This document shows, in pieces, positions 50,550-63,734 of a stretch of DNA of 64,000 nt. The notes below the pieces were generated by a model. That model saw nothing but the letters and a program-made list of their open reading frames with translations, was not told the DNA's origin and did not search any database. The position numbers and the translations under genes were made by a program. The DNA comes from Tubiluchus corallicola (taxonomy: Eukaryota; Priapulida; Priapulimorpha; Priapulimorphida; Tubiluchidae): assembly GCA_030141605.1 (NCBI GenBank), contig JAQGDQ010000018.1:310001-374000 (forward strand). Direction: 5' to 3'. How positions within the stretch are numbered: position 1 is the stretch's first letter; each line of letters starts with the position of its first letter.

Positions 50550-53500
50550 ATATAGCGATTATAGCCAACGAGAAAAGTTTTCTGAAGAAAAATATCAAAT
50601 CTGACTAGACAACATTGTACACCCCAATAGGTGGTATTGCTGAGAACCTGCGCTGTCATAAAGTAGTATTATTTCGACATGTGAAAAAATTAACTTCTTT
50701 TAAATATTTTTCAGACTTATTTTTCTGAAAAAGAACTAAGATCGACACTGTGGGTGTCGTGCTGTTACACTACTAAGCAAGGAATTTGACAAAATACACA
50801 AATGAAAAACCATGTACGTCGAAACCACATCAGCGCACGTGGATTCATGGCTATTGGGTAATACGTATGCACTTTATTTGGGAATTTTCGCATAGCAGAT
50901 TATTTACATGGTCAGCAGGAAGGGCACAGATGTTACACATGCAGTGTTACGACATTGCCATATGCCATAGTCAAAGCATGACACGCGTCGTGGCGATTAA
51001 TGAGCTCTTGATATAATTACTAATTAGATCGGTTCATTTGATGCTAACCATCATTGTAATTTGAAAGCCTGTTGAAAACAAAGGCTTTACAGTCACATCA
51101 TTACTTACACAGCGCAAATAATGCACGGGCATATTAAATTGTTTATCGCGACCAGAAAAAAATTCTTGACCGATGCTTAATCAATTACGCTGATTCAAAT
51201 CTTTAATGGTAAGAAACACTAGTATGTCGAATATAATAAACCTCATCCCTAGGACCTATGTACTCGAAACCAGGATTAAGAAACCCTATAATTGTACGAG
51301 GCGTTTAATGGATTCTATTCCTAAGTGAACTTAGAAACTTTTATCTCATAATCTCATGTTGCTGTCCGGTTATCAAGTAGACATCCCCATATACGACCAA
51401 GCATGGCTAGACTGGTAGATAAAATCCAACAGTTATTAGAACAAATTAATTTCATTTTTTAAGAATATTATCAGAACACTTTCAGGATTTTATCATTCAT
51501 TTAATCTTTCTGTATTAGTTTATGTTGCATAGTTTTGAAGCTTTCTGTATTGATAGCACGAAACGAGAAACGAGTGTAGGTTTTCTTATTGCTTGGCGGC
51601 CTGGGCCAATTACTAGCATATATTTAGAGTTAATTGCATGACTGGTCGTGTTTTTTTTTTCTTATCAGGAAAAATCCCAAACGGGTCGTTAACTGCCCTG
51701 TAGCCATACATTCTAGCTTGCATTGTATGGTCTTGAATGTTACATATCAACCGCTCTGTGAAGAGCACAGAATATTAGTTTTTTTCGCCAATCTTCCACG
51801 TGCACTCACTGGTAAAATGGACAAGAAAAAACGTCCTGTAGCTATGGATATTGAAGTGTGAATTGACTAAGGACATGTCAATATTCGCTGGAGAACAGAT
51901 ATTTGTCCTAGTTACGTGACCTGGGCTTCTGATCCATAAAGTGCATTCTTGCATGTATATAGAAAAAAGCGCTGTGCAAGCAAACTTCCAAAAGCAATTT
52001 ATTCCGTTTCTGTTCTATTAAACCACTCCCATATTTGTACATGCAAGCTCCTTTTCAGTGATGTCATAGTTCTCAATTATGCCAATCAATTGGCACAGGT
52101 ACATGTCAATTAATTAAGTAAATATCACAAGTGTCAAGAGCATTTTTTGTGTTCGCATATGAATGCGACTCAAATGAAATGATTCGTTCAGTTGCAATAG
52201 ATTCTCAATGGCTGCTAATTTTTATGTATAGCAGCGGGCTGTTTCAACAGACGCCAATAACTGCATCACTATTGCAACTGGTAGTATTACCAATTTCACC
52301 ACATAAATATGCAGAAGGCAAATATTGGTCGAGTGTTATTTGTTTCTAGTGCAGTGGATCAAATTTATTAGAACATCCTGTAATAAAATAATTTAAGAAT
52401 CCCGAAACACAAGATTTATAACAAGAATTTTAAGATCTTTGCCTTACTAAGTATACCTATTACTCGGCATGTTACACGAAGATTTGATTTTGCCTACATC
52501 AAAGGAAGCGAACCAAACGCGCACCTTAGGCAAATTTACATATCAAACCCCCGTAAATTAAACATTGGCATTATAAAAATTATCAGACCGCTGTGAAAAA
52601 CTGCAAACTCAGTGAAACTTAATACAAATTTGGAACTAATGGTGCAGTTATAAACCTGGCTGTGTGCCTGTGGTCTTTTCGCTGGGAACGTACATCTTAA
52701 GTGTGAAATTTATGATCGAGAAGTAAACAATATTATTCAAAAAGTAAACAGTAATTTGCCCTTTCAAGCTTCTTTCAAAGGCCATCGGAGCAGCGGTGGT
52801 TTACTTTTGTTCAATCACTTTAAAAGGCAATTATCTTTACTATTCGAATCAGTAGAAAGGTTAAGTAATCACAGAGACAAAAGTGTAGAGCTGCTACACA
52901 TAAGAAAAGTTTAAAACAGTGGTTTGACACTCTCAGAATTTCTCCTTCAAGCGGGGAAAGCGGAAGTAAATGCTCTATTTCAACGAAAGAAAGGAAGGTA
53001 ATTGTATGAAATTTTTAAGATATCTGCGATTAAAGACAATAATTATTATCGATTATCGTGCATCTATCGTTAGTTATAAAAGAGACTTAGATCAACGTGA
53101 CTACTCTGTAGACCTCACACAGATGTTGCACAATGCTATTCACTTGGTGTACGAGGGACTTAAGGAAACCGACGTCCTGTACTGGCAAAATCATTTTTCA
53201 CACATAACGCGCCTGGTGTTAATACAAACCAGGCCATTTCATTTTGGTCGCCTATTTTGGTTACTCAGATAAACACATGCCGCGCACAACCTTCACCACT
53301 TATGTTTTATTATGTTACATTTTATGCTTTAATATGGTACTGGATTTAGAAGCACTAATTACATAATGTAACACAGCACATTCAGTATAAAGTTCAATGC
53401 AAATGCACAGCCTGTCAACTCACTCAAAGCAGTGATTGGACCAGTTTCAGTGCACAAAGCAGCATGGTTAAAGCGCAAATACAAGCCGTCAAGTGAAACG

Positions 53501-54868
53501 ACAAACATTCCTCTGTTATTTGAATAACACAGAGAAACCGCATTCAAACCGATTACAGTTTTTACTGAAATGCCTCCACAACAAGCGTTTAATTTGACAG
53601 TAGAAAATGAGAACATTATTAATGGTTATGAAACGCCGAGCAACCGTGTGAGTTTTAGTAGAAATTTTTACATGGACCAGACTGAAATTAAGTATCAGGC
53701 CTAACAATCGCTTCAAAGCCGAGGGCCTCGAGATATATACTTTCATTTTGCTGCGTATTCTTACACCCACTTAACGGTATGCTCCACAAAATTTTTCCCT
53801 AATTGCTCCACAAAATGTTCCTCTACTTGAACTATCATCAAAAGGAGCAGCCTTTGACTAATTCAGTTTTGCAGTTTAGTTTTTTATCTTTTTCGTCAAA
53901 AATTGATATTACCGCATTTTGCAAACTATACCATTAGTAGCATCGTGTTGCCATCTATTAAAATTAATGTTGAACTAACTCACGCTAGAACACCTTCAAT
54001 GTTCATAACAAAAACAAGAAAACACTAATTGATTGTAGAAAATATAATAGAAATAAGTATTACTGTTGCATAGCTTAAAATTAAAATGGGCAAGCCGTAA
54101 TTTTCACTTTTTTATTTACAATCGCCTCTAGCTTACCCCCGCTTTAGTTTAGTGCGCATAATATTCAGGAATTTGATCCTGAACTTGTCCAAAGACTGCA
54201 AGTGGCCATGGATTAGGCAAAGTAGCTCTTTTTCACTCAATTTACCATTTAAAAAACTGAATCAGGCATTTTAGCGGTGCTTAATGGCAAATCAGTGTTA
54301 TTCTTAATCCGATGATCCATCAATCAAGATTAAAATTTAAATGACACCTTGACACTGATCAGGCTTTAAACTTAAACACTATTTACGTTTTAAACATTCT
54401 TAAAGCTAAAATCGTTTTGCGAATTTTTCGGATAAAGAATAGTGTCAATATTGTTGTGAATAAATTATTAAATCTCTAATCCATTAGAAGCCGAGGCAAA
54501 GAGAAATAGCTCTAAGGGAACAGGCAGTTTAATGCGGCAAAGTTTTACGTTTTCCAAATGACTGTCTCACTTTTTAGCATGCAGATAAAATGACTCGCCA
54601 TTTGCTGTACACATTGCTGTAAGAGTGTGTTCACATTGCTGACGGCAGCACTAAACCAATTTATTCTTGCTGAAGCTGCAATCCTGAAAGTAAAAATTTA
54701 CTAGTGATGGTGTTAATTTTTGTGATTAAATTGAAATTCCCAGCTTCAAAGATCGCTTCTAAAAATTTACGTTGATATGGTGTCGCTTGCCTCTGTATTA
54801 AGCTAATACACCTCACAACACAGATCTGCTGCACAAAGCAAGAGTTGTTGCAGTGTAGGTAGAGCACC

Positions 54869-54985
54869 TATTTGTTTAATTATTTATTCGTTTTTTTATT
54901 GATTCATATTTATTTATTTGTGCATACATTTAGTTAAGAGTTCATTCATTTATACGGTTATTTATTTATTTCTATATTTATTAAT
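54869..54985 (+). repeat. ATTT-rich low-complexity tract
   Basis: Degenerate ATTT/ATTC tetranucleotide units over about 115 bp. Confidence 0.7.
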
Positions 54986-56400
54986 TTGTCTGTTAGAATT
55001 ATTTATCATTTTATCAGTTGTTTGTGTACAACGTATTAATAATTATATTTATGTGGTTTCTGAAAGGCTTCATGTTGAAAAATTAACATTTTGCAATCTG
55101 TAACGTTCTAAAAAAATAGCTATATTTTATTAAAAAAGTTAAAAATGGCTCTATTAATTTATGCAAATTAGTATCTATTCATAACTGCCTACGACATAAA
55201 ACCGTGTGCAGGAAAAATTAAGAAGAATATTAATGTACCTTGCTTTGGGTTAATTTTTGTGACTCCAAAAATATAAAAATATATTCCAAGTAATTAAAGT
55301 AAATTGATGCCCTACTAAGTAAAACTCGACCAGGAAATAGTTGACTAACAAGATGCAAGACAGGTTAGGTGTTTTAGCTAAGCTCAAATTACATTATTCC
55401 TAACTGAGTTAAATCATTTTCTGACCAATCTTGGCGTCGCTCAGTTTTAGTTGCTAAGCACACACCATGCCCACTCAGCTCCAGAGTTATGGAAAAGCTT
55501 TTTACATTGTTTTGTGAATGCTGCTGATTGATGAATTTAATGGTAGTTTTTTGAACTTTTTAAAGAAGTATAATTTCTCATCAGCACCATCATTTCTCAT
55601 GACTAAAGAGTGACTGGCAAATGGGAATGTTCCACTGCTTCGGGCTTCACAATGATACAGTTCAGCAGCCGAGTGTAGATGTCAGCACAGTGCAGTATTC
55701 GTCTTCCTAGCAAGAATCTACTATACTGTGTAGTGTGCGCCATTGCGCATTTATTAGTGAGGGTCATTAATGGAGGTAGAGTTAAGCCATCAATTAAATT
55801 ACCCCAAATATTTTAAGACTACAATTGTACAATAAACAGTAGTTGTATTAAACAGTAAAACTTTAGTAGAAAAATTCACAAAATTCGTAATTGACCATGT
55901 AGGTTGATACTGGTGCTCTCAGTTCTTTTCTTATTCAAAGTAAAAGGTTAGTGAGTTTTAAGCGGCTTGACTCGGTTCATTTAACCTTTAACACTAAAAA
56001 CAAAGCTCTACTAATAAAGTTTCGCATAGCAGAAAGACAAAAACGGTCCATTGCATTCATACTACAAAACATAATCACTGTTCACTTTTACAAGGAATCC
56101 GAATGCATAGCCTACCAGTTTGCGACCTTGTTCATACATGGAATTGGAAATAGATCTGTCTAAAGTCAGCAAAGTGCAAATGGTTTGTTAATTTGTTAAC
56201 TTAATTCATTTTTTATTCCTTAGTCTTATTTCACAAGTTTTTTTACATTCAACAAAACAGCGCCTGAGTTGACAATTTTTTTAATTCAAATAATTCTAAT
56301 AAATAAGCACTTAAGGCAGAAGTAATTACACAATGTGTAATAATAATATCCTTGGCTATAATAAACAATAACCTACGCATAATGCGTTTTGAAAAACAGA

Positions 56401-56424
56401 AATAATAATAATAATAATAATAAT
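56401..56424 (+). repeat. AAT microsatellite
   Basis: Eight consecutive AAT units. Confidence 0.9.
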
Positions 56425-56489
56425 TTCATTTAAGACATAGTTCAAGGATAGCACCGAAATTAACTCAATATTTATTTCCAAGGTGGTCC

Positions 56490-56630
56490 CGATTTTTTTT
56501 TTAGCCGCTTGATTGGTCGGACAACCAGCGGTACCAAGGTCTTTGGGTGACTGGGCCGGAAGTTGTTCCCGTGATCTCCGGGATGGGAAACGAGCACGCT
56601 ATACCCCCCTGGCCATTAGGATGGGCCATC
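56490..56630 (-). mobile_element. SINE-like element with tRNA-like head
   Basis: A sharply GC-richer 130 bp in AT-rich DNA. The minus strand begins with a tRNA-like GGGGGGTATAGCGTGCTCG and a CCCGGAGATCACGGG hairpin, passes through a palindrome CCGCTGGTTGTCC...CCAATCAAGCGG, and ends in a run of A (the T run at 56494-56502). Head, structured body and A tail fit a SINE, but I see no second copy in the window and no clear target duplication. Confidence 0.5.
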
Positions 56631-57479
56631 ATTGACGAAATTAGATCAGAAACGAACTGAGACCGAACTGGAAATAAAAGTGCAGAATCATATAGGCCTC
56701 TGCCTTTTTGTATTGTCAATTTGTGAAGTAAGCTCACCTTTTAGTTATACTGTAGACATGTGAAATATTTTGTTTTCTGTACCAAAAAATTTGTGAACCC
56801 CATTTTTTGTGTTTTGTGAAGTTGTGAAATTTATTCCTTTTTGGATCGTGGTTCGTGACGGAAGCCCAGTGGAAAGGAAAACCCTGTGAGGTGCATCTGT
56901 TGCACTGCAAACTTGAAAAACCCTTCATTATTGCATTGCGAGTTAGCGAAACCTATTCCATCATATGACTGTAAACTTGGGAAGCCTGTTTCTTTATGTA
57001 TTGCAAGCGTATGAAGCCCGCATTCCTGCAGTCAGCAACAGAGCGGCATTTTTGTTGATAATAAACGTTTGACAGTCACAGAGACACCGCTTTTCCCATA
57101 AGATCTGTCATTGGAAATAGTACAAATTGATTATGATATTCGAGATACAGCGAGAGCACGACTCACAGAGACAAGTGAAACCCGAAATTTAATCTACGTA
57201 ATCCCAGCATGCACCACTGCGAAAGACTTCAAAGTAATCCATTCAGAATAGATAAAAGTTTAACCAACGTCGTCAGTTGTAGTTGTAGTAATATGTATCA
57301 CTTCCTCTGGCTGGCTGGCTATTAGAAATATGATGGCTACGCAAAGGCAAGAAAGTGACACCATAATCTATGTGCCCGACTTTCGTGACAAAATACTGCC
57401 AAGGTTTCATATGAGAATAAACATTATACGCCCTTAGCCTTTTAATGCTTTTAAGTTTTCTCATTAGCTGATTCATACA

Positions 57480-57480
57480 T

Positions 57481-57509
<29 letters not shown>
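57480..57509 (+). repeat. TA microsatellite
   Basis: About 14 TA units followed by imperfect acattgta units. Confidence 0.9.
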
Positions 57510-57511
<2 letters not shown>

Positions 57512-58356
57512 TGTATACATTGTATAATTTTATACATTGTATATACTAATCATAAAATTATAAATGTCATCCACGAAAATTATCATCTGGCACTATTACA
57601 CAAAAATACATGGCTAACTGACCATGGTTCACAAGCTTGAATGTTTGCCGTGTCAGCTGGTCCTATAGAAACCGGGGTATTATTTATGCCATTCAAAAAA
57701 TTAACTAAAACATGCTGCGTGAGGTGAAGTCTTTAAACTCAGCTTTTGAAGTAGTGACCACTGTACCTAAATAGTAACTTGTGTTAGTTTAGAAAACTAA
57801 ATCCTGTTAAAGGGCTCCAGTTCCGAGCTTACAAGAGATCGTGAATAAACTGCCAAAAGAATTTATCTCTAACGCACACCGTTTTCTTGTAAACACACCA
57901 GTCAGTTTATCGTAAAAACAGAAGTCAGCCAGGATTATTTTCAAGTTCAATAGACGCGTACTAAAATTCGCCATAAAGAGAGTAGTTGCAAACACTCAGG
58001 ACAGTTTAAGTAATGTTGTAATGTTAGAAATCGTCAGATTCGTCGCAGCTATTGCAAGAAAACTTAGTGGCCTTAAACGGGGGCAGAGAAAATATGATCT
58101 AAGTTTAGTTATCTAAGATATTAACAGAATTTTTTTTAATTTCAAACCAAGCTCGTCCTAGAATTTTTAAAAAAAAATCTTCTAGAAGTATTTTTAATTC
58201 GTATGGAATGCTATGCAGTTCAATGTGTACTCTTTAATTAATCTTTTGCCAATGATTTTTTGCAATAAAAATCGCAACTGTTTTCTATGATGGTAATTAT
58301 AATCTCGCGATGATGACAGAATTGACGTGAGGCATGACGATAACGACAACAAACGT

Positions 58357-58404
58357 GATGATGATGATGATGATGACGAGATGATGATGATGATGATGAC
58401 GACG

Positions 58405-58444
<40 letters not shown>

Positions 58445-58450
58445 TGATAA
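58357..58450 (+). repeat. Compound GAT-GAC-CGG trinucleotide repeat
   Basis: GAT units grade into GAC and then about twelve pure CGG units (58406-58442), then back to GAT-like units. It is open in several frames only because it is repetitive, so no protein is implied. Confidence 0.95.
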
Positions 58451-59984
58451 TGATGATGTTGCTGATAGTACTGATAATTATGACAGCACCAGTCAATGAC
58501 AAGATGATTGCAATAATAATACACGTACTTGTGTATCTCTATACACACTAACATCTAATTGCACAGGAACTATATTAGATCAGTAAAAGTCGATGGGGTC
58601 AAACAGTTCGCAGCATAATGCTGTTAATCGGTTGTATAATTTTATAACTATGGTGCGGCTAGTTGGTTGGCTTCCCTGCTGGACTCAATCATTATGAAGC
58701 CAAGTAAACAGACTAGAGAGAGAGATGCGCCTGCCTCTTCTCAGTCGCCTGCTATCAATACAATATACACAGAGAGACAAATGACCAGACATTAGCATAA
58801 ATATGACTCCCGCGATGCAATCTTAAATGCAATGGAGTCGATGACAACATAGGCTGGATTAATACCAACAAATGTACACAGTGCCAAATTAAAACTTTAA
58901 GATCAAACAAGCAGACTGTAACTGATGGGCAGTGGCAAATATCGCACACCGTACCTATTTTGTTAATAAAGTTAAACTGGACGTGATACGGAGTTAAACC
59001 GTTTGTTTTGATTTTCTTACTCGCTAACTGTACAACAGATTTATGCTTTTACAAGTACATTTCATCAACAAAAAATTGTTATTTGGTTATCTTAACTAGA
59101 CTGAGCGTTTACATCTTCTTGAGCTTTAATTTATTTGTTTCTGCCATACAATCCAAATTTGCGGAAGTTTAGTACGTATCGCTTCCCTCACAATAAGAAA
59201 CTACAAAGTTATGTATGACAACAACAACCAGAACAGCCCGGCGAGCTGCACGACTCTATAGTGTGATTTTCAAGCGAGCATCCCAATAATGCACTACAGC
59301 TCCTAAAAGTTAGTTACATCACAAAGGACAATTCATACAATTTTGGATCTATAAAGTTAAAAATATATTAAAATATTGCTCTGTTATTTTCTTTCTGTAT
59401 CATTTTTTATGTGATGAAACTTAAGTGTTTCGCTTTATGACATTATACGCACAATACGTAACACCATATATTGTCAAAAAGAGAAACCATTATACTCATA
59501 AGATAGCGATTTTAGCTCACAATAATGGAGAGAGCTATGTATTTTTATGATATAATCGTACAATGTTTTGTTTTTGTAAATTTAGTTGTACAGTTACACG
59601 TACTGGAAATATGCCATAAATTAATACGCAAAATAATTTTTGTTTCATAAATTTGCTTTTTCATAAAGCACGGGATTTCTCTAGCATTGCAGTTCGCCAG
59701 CACAGACGGCTTCAGTTCATTTCTCTGCTGACTAAATAGAAATTAACCAACGAATAAAACAAATTTACTGCCATGCAAAACTCCCTATAGACAAGTGAGT
59801 TGTTGTATCGTAAAGAAGCATTCAGAAAGCAGGTTTTCCAATTCTGCACATCCACTTGACTACGCTAGAGATGCGTGCGTTGATATCATTGCTGATTAAA
59901 AATAATACCACATGAAGTTATACTTTCACTTTGTCCATTTACATCTGCTTCTCTATGCTCAATTAAGCAAATAATAGATTTTTC

Positions 59985-60052
59985 TTGCTCTTTCTTTCTT
60001 GTTTGTTTGTTTCCTTATTTGTTTGTTTCTCGTTCGTTCGTTTGTTTTTCAA
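59985..60052 (+). repeat. GTTT/CTTT/GTTC tetranucleotide tract
   Basis: Imperfect tetranucleotide units, pyrimidine-rich on the plus strand. Confidence 0.8.
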
Positions 60053-61159
60053 AAAAATTGACTGTAGATTGAACTCTTACAGGTTAGACAACTTGTAAGC
60101 AAAACGTTTACCATTGTTACTTCTCGTTAGTAGGTTGGATAAGCGATTCTGAAAAGGACAACAATAGACCTGCACTCTTCACAATAGGATTTTAACTCTC
60201 TGTTAGTCCCATCTCTTTAACCCAAATTTTGATTCTTAGGAATGGTCTCTCCTAATAAACCCAATAAATATTATTACGAGGGAATGTAGTTCCTACTATT
60301 TGGTCAACTGTTTGTTTGTTTCTTGCCTGAAGCTTGCAGTGAGTGAACAATTGTGTAGTGGAAAGTTTCAGTCATGCATTCATTGATCTAGGTTTGAAAG
60401 CACGTTGAGCTTGTAATTTTATTATGTTGTATGCAGTTTACTAATACTAATTAAACGCACGTCAATAATATAAAAGGAAATTACTGAAATTGAAAAACAC
60501 GACAGCACTACTCATAGTGTATTTATAAGATCTCAATTTCAATATTTTAACTGGCGAAATAAACTTCTAAGGCCTTCCAGTCCAATATAGAGGTTTCTTA
60601 TCAGACAATTTAAACACAATGTACATTACGTAATCCAGTCTTACTGTACAATGTGGTGGGGTTTGCAAAATGACTATAATAATTATTACATCAAAAAACA
60701 TTAGTTATATTTGTAGTTCATACACTAGAAAACTCATAACGCAAACTAGGTTTTGTTACTAAAATCACATTTGAATAAATTTTGCAACTAACGAATTAAT
60801 AAAAACATGCGTATACGTCCCTGCCATAAAAGTGTATTTTACATATACTATGTACTATACGTATTATACTATGCATAAAAAGTAGGCTTACAGTTTCTGC
60901 AAAAGTGAACTTCGCGAATAGGAGATAAATTTGATTATGTACCACCTACATGAATTTACTCACGTATCATGTAGGCTGTTTTCATAAACCTTTTTTCAGT
61001 TTGTTCAAAGATAATAAGCATGAAAGCGCTATTATACACAAGCTGAGCAAATAAGGAATAATTCTCTGTTCGAATTTCAGTTTACGATTACTAATGTTCA
61101 TAATGGAACATTTTATCTGCAATCTCATGTTAAACAGGCGCCACGTTAAACCAAAAGCG

Positions 61160-61290
61160 CAGTGGTTCTTGAATCGATAAAAACTCCGCGCGTTTCCCCC
61201 AACCATTTTAATTTCAGCCGGAAGCGTGTTGTAAGATCTTGAACTAAAGAATCTCTGTCTTTCAAATGCGAATTTAGTTGAGCAAAAACA
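61160..61290 (-). pseudogene. LINE remnant (end of reverse-transcriptase ORF)
   Basis: The minus strand reads RQRFFSSRSYNTLPAEIK followed by ARSFYRFKNHC. This is the common C-terminal motif of CR1/L2/jockey-type reverse transcriptases (F..R....WNxLPxxI......SFKxxLKxH). The surrounding frame (60982-61362) has no other recognisable RT motif, so only the extreme end survives. Confidence 0.65.
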
Positions 61291-61527
61291 GAAAACAGAT
61301 AAATCTGAAGGGATAAAGTTCTGAAATTCGCTAGGAAAATACAGCGCTTTTCCATTAATCACAAATTATTAATTTAATAAAGTTCCTCTGAGTGTTTATG
61401 AACGTGTTTTTGAAATTGAGAACGGGCCATATGAACCTATAACAACTAACGTAGTCCGCTATTCTTGTCGGTGCACGAGACTCGTTCGTGACACCACGAG
61501 GTATGCCAGTCCTTTTATAGATACAAG

Positions 61528-61567
61528 TACATACACACGCACACGCACGCACGCACGCACACAAACA
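61528..61567 (+). repeat. CA/CGCA repeat
   Basis: Short tract of acac and cgca units. Confidence 0.85.
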
Positions 61568-63524
61568 CATAATATATCGAGGCACAACAGACGTACCAAT
61601 ATGGGAACTGTACTTTTTATCAATATTAGCATGTGCTTCTATATCTTATCGCGAAATATATTAAATTTCTAACTCCAAGCTACTGCAGTCACATAATTAT
61701 GAACAAATTGTCTAAATAATGTAAAGCCCAGTAAAGAACAGTACTGCTTTCAGAAATGAAAATTCTGTAATGTTCTAAGATCTGAAGCATTATTTAATTT
61801 CGAAGAGATTTTCATTTACTAATTAGAGTACCCTAACTCATCGTGTGCCTGATGCATCTGTCGTCATTTCCTTCGAAAACCGGAACAGGTGGTTTGCGTG
61901 CGATCTCCATAAAGACATATCTAAATATCAACCATCTACAAACACTTATCACTAATATGGGCTGTGTATGCACATTGCCAATACTAATAACTTGGTGTAT
62001 TTGCGCGCACATACAACTCAGCAAACCCCAATATTATGTCACTAAACACTTGCCCACTTTGGTGATGGACTGTCATTCATTATTATGCATTGTCGGATCT
62101 CGTATATGTGCCAGAATGGCGTATGCAACCCCAACTTGCTATTCACGTTTCACGGAAATTCTGATAATGAAGATTATTAAAGTGACACATGCTATTACAT
62201 GATTAGTAATGGATTATTGATTATTGATAACAGATTACTGATTAGCAAAAGGCTGCCAGCAAGATTTACTATTAAGAACTGCGTCTGTGTAAGGTTTTTT
62301 AATTTAAACAGCATAGTTCCACATAGTTTGCCTGTTCCAAATTGTTCTTCAATTTTTCCAAAATTTCTCTCACACTTTGCTTTTTTAACATCTTAACGCT
62401 TAACATTTGCTTTGTTAGTTATAAAAAGAGTGGCTGTCTTACTGAAAAGAAAGTTAATAAGAAGTTGCTGCTGACGCGCTTCTGTGTTTTTGTGTGAGAA
62501 CTCTTTCGTCTTGCAACAGCCAGTGCCTCTCAATGATATTTGCACTGAGTATTGAAGACAAATTCAATGTGAACTGGAGTTGACAGCATATTGACGCATC
62601 ATCGCAGAACTTGTGACGTGTAATATGAACCTTAAATGGTAATAAAGCCTAAAACGTCAGTAACAACCCTTGTTCGTGACTCGTATGTGAACGCAGAATT
62701 TTTTGGACAAACAAGTTACACTGAGTTACTGTAAACGGCAGTGCGCAAGAACTACTTGGGATGACATTAGCTAACGATGAATGACTTGGACACAGAAAAG
62801 AGAAATTTTTGATTGTTTAAAGCTGGTAAAATTTCAAAAATCTACTCAAGCTAATTTACCGGTTCACAGACTTAAATAATGATAGGCAAGACGTGGTGTA
62901 GTATATGAATTCTCGCAAAAATTCTTTCATTTAACGCTGAAAAGTGATAAACTTATTATTATTGCGCATGTGCTATGTAGTTTTGTAACTCAAGCAACAG
63001 TTAGGTCTAAACGGATAAAAAACTTTGCACAACGCCTTTTTCAAGGCTAATACCAACAGATAAATAGGGTTTTTGATTCACCACTTTGCAGCACAGCACA
63101 CATGTAAAGTTTACATGCCTAGATACTTGCGTGACTGTGTGAGTCTAACACAGGATCGAACTGAATTAATGAAACTAACCTGACCAACTTTAGCTATTTG
63201 TCGTTTGTAATGTTGGCATTTAATAGTCTTTATTGAAATAGTCCTCAAACTAAAAATTCGTAGTTTAACCTGTTGAATTAGGTAAATAACGGCATATATG
63301 TCTCACTCCCGCGTTATCAATAAAGTTTAAGAGCTTTAACGTATGCCAATTTTGTACATAGGATAATGTTAAGCAGAATTAAGACCAACCCCATAATTCT
63401 ACTGACGGACGGCACGCACACTGCATTTATGCTAGGTAAGACTATGTTTGAGTTATGCAATAGCACTTTGAGTTTGTATTTTGAAGGCCAGATTAGGCAG
63501 AGATGATAGCTGCATTCCAGCGTT

Positions 63525-63665
63525 GATACTTACCTGTTGCTGATTACATTTTCCTGACACTGATGATACATAACCTGTTAAAGATTATACTTACCAGTTG
63601 TCGATGATATCTGCTGCTGATGATACTTACCCGTATTTATCCGACGTTGATGATACTGCCGTTGG
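63525..63665 (+). repeat. Degenerate repeat of GATGATACTTACC units
   Basis: At least three variants of (g)at.atacttacc.gt followed by tgatgat units. On the minus strand each contains GTAAGTAT, a perfect 5' splice-site core. Confidence 0.6.
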
Positions 63666-63734
63666 TGCTTCCATGCTGTGATTATGAGATTGGTGATCCT
63701 TACCTTGTGACGAGTGCAGGAGTTCGAAAGTTAC

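Noticed and set aside
52970-53272. 100-codon plus-strand open frame
   Set aside because: No recognisable motif, no exon borders with supporting phase, composition like surrounding DNA; likely chance.
53359-53616. 85-codon minus-strand open frame
   Set aside because: No family resemblance; hydrophobic runs are expected by chance in AT-rich sequence.
58194-58554. Long open frames with poly-Ala, poly-Arg and poly-Ile/Ser
   Set aside because: They are translations of the GAT/CGG trinucleotide repeat and are open in several frames for that reason alone.
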